Part shown: positions 57,506 to 64,000 of the stretch, piece by piece
How the letters are laid out: each line of letters begins with the position of its first letter
Position numbering within the stretch: the first letter of the stretch is position 1
Assembly: GCA_018398585.1 (NCBI GenBank)
Contig: JAGTTD010000013.1
Location: forward strand, 5,242,492-5,306,491
Reading direction: 5' to 3'
DNA length: 64,000 nucleotides
Source of the DNA: Simmondsia chinensis
Lineage: Eukaryota > Streptophyta > Magnoliopsida > Caryophyllales > Simmondsiaceae
Notes under the pieces: generated by a model
Told to the model about the DNA's origin: nothing
The model's database searches: none
The model's input: the letters and a program-made list of their open reading frames with translations, nothing else
Position numbers and translations under genes: made by a program

Positions 57506-57891
57506 TGTGATGGCAAGATAAGAGTGAGATGAGAGAGAGAATTGAGATGAGAAGGGGAAAAATCAGATATTGTTTCATTGAATGAGGTTGACAACCAGTT
57601 ACATTCTCTTTTACATGAAAAAAATATCAGCTAACAACTCAAAAACTCCCTAACCGCATCCTGGGACCCACGTTGCTGCATCCCTTGCATGTGACGCGAC
57701 ACTGTTGTGACAGTATGGTGCGCACGCCTGTGAAATGCCGCACAGTCACAGTGCGCGCGTTATACAGTCACAGTGCGTGCGTTATACAGCGGCGACGCAA
57801 CACTGTTGCGACAGTGTATCGCGGCAGCAGGTTGTGTTGCGACAGTGTGTCGTGACATACAGAACCTGCTGCCGCTACTCACAATGTCACA
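57506..57891 (-). repeat. LTR-like remnant with CpG-rich internal repeats
   Basis: On the minus strand a CpG-rich block (57891 to about 57660) precedes a typical LTR-like end: catgtaaaagagaatg, then ttcaatgaaacaatat and ttctcatctcaattctctct. The outer ends TGTGACA and TCACA suggest LTR termini, but the flanking pentamers (cggct and taatc) do not match. The CpG block has a tandem phrase gttatacagtcacagtgcg and a 13-bp inverted repeat. Identity as an LTR is tentative. Confidence 0.35.
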
Positions 57892-59091
57892 TAATCATAT
57901 AGTTGAATTTTGATGCTTTAGTGTGGGAGGATTTTGGATTGCTGTGGGAGGAGAGGAGTTAAAAGATTTACCAGTTAAGGTTTTTCTGTTGGCAATTGCA
58001 GAATTATGAGATGATTAGAGGTAAGCCAAGATTGAAATTTAATGCATTATAATGTAGTAGAATCTTTTTTTTTGCTTTCACCTAGCTCGAGTCTTGATCC
58101 GTTCTTTCACATGTAGTTAACATTATACGAGTCTTGCATGCAGAAGCATGTTTGTATGTATTGCCAATGACTCATACCGAACATGTTTATATGGTTGACC
58201 TGATACATCTTGTCGTAGAAACGAGTTGAAAAGTTGTCTTGTGATCATCCTATCTCTTTTCGGCGTCTTTAGTAAAGAGAGTTAAAATATAATTAAATAA
58301 ATGAATATGGTTAAGGAGAAAATAAGGACAAAAATGTTCGATATCTTTTAAAACTTTATCCTCTCTCTCATTGCTGCAAAATTAGATGGTAAAGAAAATG
58401 GGGTTAATGACGTATAAGTCTTAATCCTCATTAGCCTTATTTACCGCTCAACAAACTTTTGCCAAACATTGTTTTACCGTTTATTACTCCTGCTCCTTTT
58501 TACTCTCTATCTTGTTGCCAAATAGGTGGTTAAAAACTGCAAGTATTGAAAAAAAAAAAAAAAAAAAAAGAAATCGTCATTAAAAGTTACCTTAATATTT
58601 TCAACTCAAAATTAAACATGTCCCCATATAGTTCCATATTTTTGTCAATAAACAACCCGCTTACCCAATAAACCTCGGTCGATGCAGCGACTTACACGCT
58701 ACATGAGCTAGTTAAATCAAAAATTTTTCAGGAAGAGGTTTAAAAAGAGAATTGAATTCCAAATCTTTTAACTTATAACAACATTTTATCTCCTTACTTT
58801 TCTTTTACCATTGAGATAAGACCTTGTTAGGTCCCGTATAGTTTCATATTGTCAAAGCTAATATTGATAAATGAATACTAATACACAGCTGGTAACCCAT
58901 AATTACAAAAACAATATAAAATGAACAAGACGAAGCATTCATTATAATACAAAATTTTTCCAAAACAGCAGGAGAAAAAAAAAAGGAAAACAAAAAAAAT
59001 CTGCGGTATGCCTCAACACGTGAGAAAACCCTTCCTGATAGGTCACACGTGTGCGTGCACATCTTATCCCATCAAACCGGAACCCTAATCC
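57892..59091. other. Intergenic DNA between convergent PFD2 and SecE genes
   Basis: No gene was found. It contains a family E fragment (about 58230-58530) and a 20-A run near 58550-58569. Confidence 0.5.
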
Positions 59092-59613
59092 CTAACCGGA
59101 GAAGAAATCCTGGATACCTTTTCCGGCGAATACTCGATCGGATATCTCTGCCAAAACGCCGTTCACTGTCAACAAAACGACACTGGAACCGGCGATAACT
59201 CCGAGCACCACCCCAGTAGTACCTAGAACCTTCTGGAACGCCGGCCACTCAATCTCCCCTATCTCCTCCGCCACTCCGCTCAGCAGCCCCGAATCTCTGC
59301 CTGTTTCTCTCTCCTTTATTGCTGTGTTTAACTCCTTCCCCAGCTCAGACGGATTCTCTGCGCCGCCGTTTGGGGGATCTGAGGGGATTGGCTGAGCGGC
59401 GGGTGTGGGTTCGGATTCGGAATCGGGTTGGGTTTTAGTGCCGTTTTGAGTGGATCGGAGTAGGAAGCGGCGTCGTGGTGGGGTACTGGGGCGATGGAGT
59501 ATGGGGGTGGAGGGGGGTTGGAGGCGGCGGCGGAGGGAGGCGGGGGAGGGAGAGAAAGGGGGTGGAGGAGAAGAGGGTGAGAGGAATGGGAGAGGGCGAG
59601 GAAGAAGCGCCAT
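59092..59613 (-). CDS. SECE1: Plastid preprotein translocase subunit SecE
   Basis: Intronless, 173 residues. The first 50 residues are a Pro/Ser/Arg-rich plastid transit peptide. An acidic linker follows. The SecE core is VAEEIGEIEWPAFQKVLGTT (about 114-133) and one membrane span VVLGVIAGSSVVLLTVNGVL (about 135-154), with a short C-terminal ISDRVFAGKGIQDFFSG. The W-P pair in the amphipathic helix is diagnostic. SecE clamps SecY in the thylakoid Sec translocon that inserts and exports plastid proteins. The gene faces PFD2 tail to tail. Confidence 0.88.
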   Translation of the reverse strand: MALLPRPLPFLSPSSPPPPFSPSPASLRRRLQPPSTPILHRPSTPPRRRFLLRSTQNGTKTQPDSESEPTPAAQPIPSDPPNGGAENPSELGKELNTAIKERETGRDSGLLSGVAEEIGEIEWPAFQKVLGTTGVVLGVIAGSSVVLLTVNGVLAEISDRVFAGKGIQDFFSG

Positions 59614-60049
59614 ATTTGGCTCTGATATACTGATGGTTCAGTGATTCTGAATTACTCTACGGTCAGCTTGCCTTGGTTTATCACGAGAGCTGGTCCTCAT
59701 TTTCTGCTCCCTTTCTTCCTTCTTTACTGGGTGTGTCTTCTACGACATCATCGATGACAGTAGAACGAGTAAAACCTGTTATTCTTGAGTATCTGTACTA
59801 TTTGGAATTGGTATGGATATAAGTGAGGCAGATAGTGAGTATGAATTGGGTGTACTTGCCCCGTATCTATCATGGGCACGGAACGAGTACCGGGTATAAT
59901 GTTGTACCTGCCTCGCCTCGCTCCATACTTCCCAACTTGTAACCACCATATACCCGCTCCATGTTCTAGCTAATTAACTTTCAAGTTAAAAAATATGTGA
60001 TTAAATTTAACAACCTAAATTATTATTAATGTCATAGAAAAATATAATT

Positions 60050-60290
60050 GATTTTCTAAAATAACATTAAATAATTAATACGGACGGATATGGATAATCG
60101 TTTCGTACGCAAATTAGGGCGGATAATGAATATCCGAAAGTAATGGGCTGGGTTTGGATATGGGTTTGTACCCATAGGGTCGGGTATGGGTATGCATTTT
60201 ATACTCATGGCGGGTAATAGGGTAGGTATGTCTATAGATTTGAATGGTGGATACGGGTATAGATTTGACACCCCTGTAGCCGCTGTGCCC
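60050..60290 (-). mobile_element. hAT-like MITE remnant (GGATAT/GGGTA-rich)
   Basis: The right end reads tttgacacccctgtag, i.e. caggggtgtcaaa on the minus strand, a terminus often seen in plant hAT-type non-autonomous elements. The interior is dense in gggtatgggta/ggatatgggt motifs. The opposite end is decayed. A related block may begin near 59830. Confidence 0.45.
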
Positions 60291-60506
60291 CATTGCCATC
60301 CTATACGAGGTTCAAGTATAAGTTATCATAAAAGTACTCATTAAGTGGAGTAACTCCATTAAATTTATATATCTTTGGTATGAAATTTAAGTATAATTAC
60401 ATGTGAAGTCATTGACATCTTTCTCTCTTTTCCCTTTTTCTTTATGGGAGTTATGAACTCCAATGGAATGGATTAATTGATCTTTTATAATTGTGCCTTT
60501 CGATAT

Positions 60507-60911
60507 TAATCTTTAGGGTTTTTTACGTCAAAGGTTTCCATACTTTATTCATTGTATCATTTTAGTCCTTATATTTTTAATTGTGTCAATTTAATCCTTA
60601 TACAATTCAAAATGTGTCAATTTGATTCTTAGAAAAAAATTTATGCTAAGTTTTTGATAAAATTTTTAATGGTCCGGCTGCTAGTTGGGTTAAATTGAGT
60701 AAATGGATGAATTTATAATAAGTTATTTGTATCTAATATAATTTTACCGTTCAAAATTATATTATTAACTTAACTTAAATTTGATCAAAGGACTAAATTG
60801 ACATGTTTTGAATTATTCAGGGACTAAATTGATACAGTTAAAAGTACAAGGACCAAATTGATACAATGGGCAAAGTATAGGGACTTTTGGTGTAAATAAC
60901 CCTAATCTTTA
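60507..60911. mobile_element. Long-TIR MITE family A, copy 3 (387 bp, perfect 9-bp TSD)
   Basis: The element 60516-60902 begins GGGTTTTTTACGTCAAAGG and ends with the inverse (ttggtgtaaataaccc). It is flanked by identical 9-bp repeats taatcttta (60507-60515 and 60903-60911). Inverted homology covers about 100 bp at each end. The best copy for defining the family. Confidence 0.88.
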
Positions 60912-61574
60912 TATTTTTTTAAGGAAAAAATTGGTTCATCTAATCACCGATGCCAAGTGAAAATTAGAACATGGGAAACTAATTTATACAAAATAAAGAG
61001 CTATTTAAAAAAAAAAAAAAAATAATGAATCAATTTAAATAAATTTAAATATTATGAGGTATTTTTTAAATAAGAAATGAAAAAAAAAATCAGTTTGAAA
61101 CCTCGAAATTTAAGAAATTAATGGGATAAATAACTTATTTCTATATTTGAGAATTTGTCATTTGGTATCTCCGTAATTTTAGATTTTCTATGTTTAATAT
61201 ATAAATAAAGTACTTGAAGTTTAATATTCTTATCATTTAGGTAGTAGTTACTACGGGATTCGTTAGGTTTTTGATAAAAAAAATGTTAACATAACACAAT
61301 TCTGATAATATATAGACGTTTTTGTCAAAATTTAGTCGTAAAGTGTTTGCTGAAAAATCTTGAAGTCACACATAAATAGCAATAACGATATTTTCTAATA
61401 AAGAACATAATAAATTCGGACAAAAAAAATTCGTGATTTTGCTTTCAACTGGGCCTTGTAAAGCTTGTTTGACATAATAGTTTGCAAAAGAGTCGAGTCA
61501 CAAGTACTCAAATATTGATGCCGGAATTGTAGTGTTCGTTTGCCAAGAATTCCTTAGGGGCATGGGGATCGTAG

Positions 61575-62225
61575 ATAATTTTTTGAAATAACATATTTTG
61601 ACATTTTTATTCCTAAAATAGTACGTAAAAATTTAAAATTATCAAAATAGCATATGAAATTAAAAATTATCAAAACAGTATGCCTAGTTACCATGTCACG
61701 TGGCAACTTGTCACTTAAGTAAATACATTTTTGTTATTTTTCTTTTTTTAAAATTAAAAAGAAGTGTTATGTTTTTACCTTTTTTTACGACTGAAATAAG
61801 CTCACCCAAATGTAAAAAAAAATATTGCCTAAAATTTTTACATAACATATGAAGTTAGATGTATAACAACATCAATAATAGTAAATACATTTTTTTAACA
61901 ATAAATTTTAAAATTTGTAAATTTTGACATATCAAACAACCATATCTATATAACACAACACAAAAAATTTAGGCAAATTTTTTTTTTTTCCCACATTTTT
62001 GTAAAAAGTTATTGAAGCAGTTAAAAAGAACTTCTTTTAGTTTTAAAAAAAGTAAAATGACACAAATGCACTTATTTGATAGCAAGTTGCTATATGGCAT
62101 ACTGGATGGACGTGTTATTTTTGATAATTTTTAATTTTTACGTGTTGTTTTGATAATTTCATATTCAACTTTCTATGTTTTGTTTTGAAATAAAAATATC
62201 AAAATATACTATTTTAAAAATTACC
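61575..62225. mobile_element. Foldback element with about 160-bp decayed arms
   Basis: The left arm (ttgaaataacatattttgac, acgtaaaaatttaaaa, cataaagtgac-like) is complementary to the right arm (gtcaaaatat-like, tttttaatttttacgtg, atatcaaaatatactatttt). Both arms include the phrase for tatgcc/ggcata. The AT-rich centre has no ORF. Boundaries are approximate. Confidence 0.5.
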
Positions 62226-62550
62226 CTGAAATTGTGTACCAAGATTTCATGAAACCATTAAGCCTAATTATACCGAAAACGAGTATGCATTTCATTATGC
62301 CACAGCCAAAAGAGGAACAAACATATTAGACCACAAACCACATCGAACACAGGGCTTATTGTACTAGTAATTTACTCGTCCATCTGATGTCTCGGATTCA
62401 AAACTCATTTTCCTTTCCTCGGTTGCAACTCTTACCTACCTTACCTTATAAAAAAAACATAAAACGAAACCAAAAGACACCTAAACTCTTAAACCATCCA
62501 AAACAAAACCCGTCACTAAAACACAAGACCCTCCATTTCCTCGAAAGCGG

Positions 62551-63015
62551 TCAGGGGTTTCGCTCATTGAGCCGAGCCGCTGCAGTCACAGATGCGGCCA
62601 CTCGTCCCGGTTGTGTCGACAGGTTCGGGTCATTCCTCAACTCTGCGGCCACCACCCCTTCTGCGTCTTGCCTTGTTGCCGCCTTATCTGCAGGCATCTT
62701 CACGGTCGCATTTGTCACAACATCGGCGAGCTTGATCTTCTCTTCATCGCGGTCAGTTCGGGTGTTGATGGCTGTTGCTGACTGGGCAGCGGCAGCAACA
62801 CCATCAGGGGAGATGAGGTTGCTGCCGGTGGCCCTGACCTCGGCCGCTTGGATCGCGGCCGCGTCTTTTTGCTCGATGGGCTTGTCTCCGGCGGTGTATG
62901 CCACCACTTCTAGAGCTTCTCCAATGGTTATGGCTGAGTCTTCCACTCCGGTAGGTATGCCTCCCTGGTCTAGTGGGTGTTGCACTGGCGTAGGCTGCAC
63001 AAATTGCCCTACCAC
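62551..63015 (-). CDS. LEA protein, D-34 / seed maturation protein type, 3' exon (partial)
   Basis: The exon starts at an acceptor (atatgcag|GTGGTAGGG) and runs 154 codons to TGA. It begins VVGQFVQPTPVQHPLDQGG, as family members do after their first intron. Two SMP repeats follow: TIGEALEVVAYTAGDKPIEQ to SATAINTR, and IKLADVVTNATVKMPADKAA to the end AAARLNERNP. Ala/Gln/Asp-rich hydrophilic composition is typical of desiccation-protective LEA proteins of seeds. The first exon, carrying the N-terminus and first SMP repeat, is not visible between 63016 and 64000, so it lies beyond the window or is lost. An ATG overlapping the splice site (63021) is not the real start. The opposite strand has a long frame here that is only a composition shadow. 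Confidence 0.85.
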   Translation of the reverse strand: MVGQFVQPTPVQHPLDQGGIPTGVEDSAITIGEALEVVAYTAGDKPIEQKDAAAIQAAEVRATGSNLISPDGVAAAAQSATAINTRTDRDEEKIKLADVVTNATVKMPADKAATRQDAEGVVAAELRNDPNLSTQPGRVAASVTAAARLNERNP

Positions 63016-63437
63016 CTGCATATACTCCGTTAATGTCGAGGGTTCTACATGTAAGTCTTGTTAAATCTCATATTGAATTGAAGTTCTAAAAGAAAAGAAG
63101 ATAAATTTAATGGGTTACTCATCTAATACCCAATTGAAAATCGCACTTGGACTTATATGGATCGAGGCCTAAAACTCGGTGAAATTTAACAGTTAATGCC
63201 TAAGAATAATGCATAATCAGATTACATACATATATTAAATAACGAGTACTTGTTTGTGTTGATTGACCCTTTTCTGATAATGGAGCACGTTTCGAATACT
63301 TCACTTTATATTATAATAAAGTTTCATTAATATTTCATTATTATTTCATTATATTACATATTATATATGCTCATATACATCTATAATATATATTATATAA
63401 AAGACGCTATTCCTTCAATTGTAAATAGTTATTTGTG

Positions 63438-63740
63438 GTAGATGTCAAGGAACCATCTATCCCAAAAGTTTAAGCTGATGGGTGAAGGTACATGATTGGT
63501 TTTATACTCTAACATACCCCTTCACGCAAATGCCCGTTTGGGCTTGAAGCGTGGATAATGCACAGGCCCACCTCTTACCTTGTGCTTAATTATTTTAATA
63601 TTGAAAGTGGGGGCTGTTGAGATTCGAACTCCTGACCTCTTGGTCATCAAGGCTTTGATACCATGTCAATAAACCATCTATCCCAAAAGCTTAAGCTGAT
63701 GGGTGAAGGTTCAGGATTGGTTTTATACTCTAACAGTAGA
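63438..63740 (-). mobile_element. Intact TRIM/SMART-like miniature LTR retrotransposon, 293 bp
   Basis: The element 63443-63735 is flanked by the perfect 5-bp repeat gtaga (63438-63442 and 63736-63740). The two 72-bp LTRs (63443-63514 and 63664-63735) have TG...CA ends on the minus strand (TGTTAGAGTATAAAACC ... TTGACA). Directly after the minus-strand 5' LTR lies TGGTATCAAAGCC (63663-63651), a tRNA-iMet primer-binding site. Directly before the 3' LTR lies the purine tract gtgaaggggta. The internal region is about 149 bp with no ORF. Size and layout match the SMART class of small plant LTR elements. Confidence 0.93.
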
Positions 63741-63849
63741 AACAAAACCCATAACATAATTATTTTCAGAAGGAAGCCCTTAATAAATCGGGGATTCAAA
63801 CGATTAAACTACTCGCATTTAAAATCGATTATGGTTTGTTCATGTTCGT

Positions 63850-64000
63850 TTAAGGGGCTCAATAGCTTATTGAGCTGAGTTCGTGCCCACTAGAAAAGTT
63901 TAACGAGCCGAGTTCAGACAGCACCACTTGATTCGTTAACATTCGCGAATAGTTTAATAAGAGCTCCTTAAATGTTTCGATAATGGTTTCAATAGTAATA
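63850..64000. repeat. GAGC-type degenerate repeat, cut by the window edge
   Basis: It contains ggggctcaatagcttattgagctgag and aacgagccgag phrases like the blocks elsewhere in the window. It continues past the end. Confidence 0.45.

Noticed and set aside
62387..63064. 225-codon open frame on the plus strand
   Set aside because: It is antisense to the LEA exon, whose minus-strand frame has two SMP repeats and a proper acceptor. The plus frame has no recognisable domain and reflects Ala/Gly-rich codon composition.
63651..63663. tRNA-Met-like match as a tRNA gene
   Set aside because: Only the primer-binding-site portion is present, directly adjoining an LTR. There is no cloverleaf.

Overview
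The window is nuclear DNA of a flowering plant, most likely a core eudicot. The species cannot be fixed from the sequence. The evidence is AT-rich spliced genes with plant-type introns, plastid-targeted products (FdC1 ferredoxin, SecE), an IDM1-type PHD/acetyltransferase protein, a cytosolic cysteine synthase, and dense layers of plant transposable elements. Nothing bacterial, organellar or viral was recognised.

Nine protein-coding genes are supported, all by assembling exons whose reading frames join: RPS24 (+, 1954-5906), an IDM1-like PHD-finger acetyltransferase (+, 9426-21950), RPS18 (-, 28177-26012), an L18p/L5e-family probable mitochondrial ribosomal protein (+, 32011-33120), ferredoxin FdC1 (-, 35721-35281), cytosolic O-acetylserine(thiol)lyase (+, 43993-48883), prefoldin subunit 2 (+, 56527-56970, with a probable 4.7-kb leader intron), plastid SecE (-, 59613-59092) and the 3' exon of a D-34/SMP-type LEA gene (-, 63015-62551; its 5' exon is not in the window). 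They are not an operon or pathway cluster. Five of the nine serve protein synthesis, folding or translocation, which looks like coincidence.

The rest is repeats. They include three copies of a long-TIR MITE (one with a perfect 9-bp target duplication), at least four other foldback families, two TRIM/SMART-like miniature LTR elements (one intact at 293 bp with a 5-bp duplication), a 413-bp solo LTR, L1-type LINE relics, RTE-type LINE 3' ends, minisatellites, a near-perfect 48-bp-arm hairpin, and a duplicated block shared by the leaders of the cysteine synthase and prefoldin genes.

The most striking observation is a chimeric SINE. Its head derives from 5S rRNA and keeps the internal pol III promoter. 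Its body of about 130 bp is the same sequence as the 3' tail of an RTE-type LINE that is also present here. Five copies keep 5S sequence: three with nearly the whole head and two 5'-truncated. Several headless LINE-tail copies also occur, three of them with long target-site duplications. SINE and presumed LINE partner can therefore be compared inside one window.
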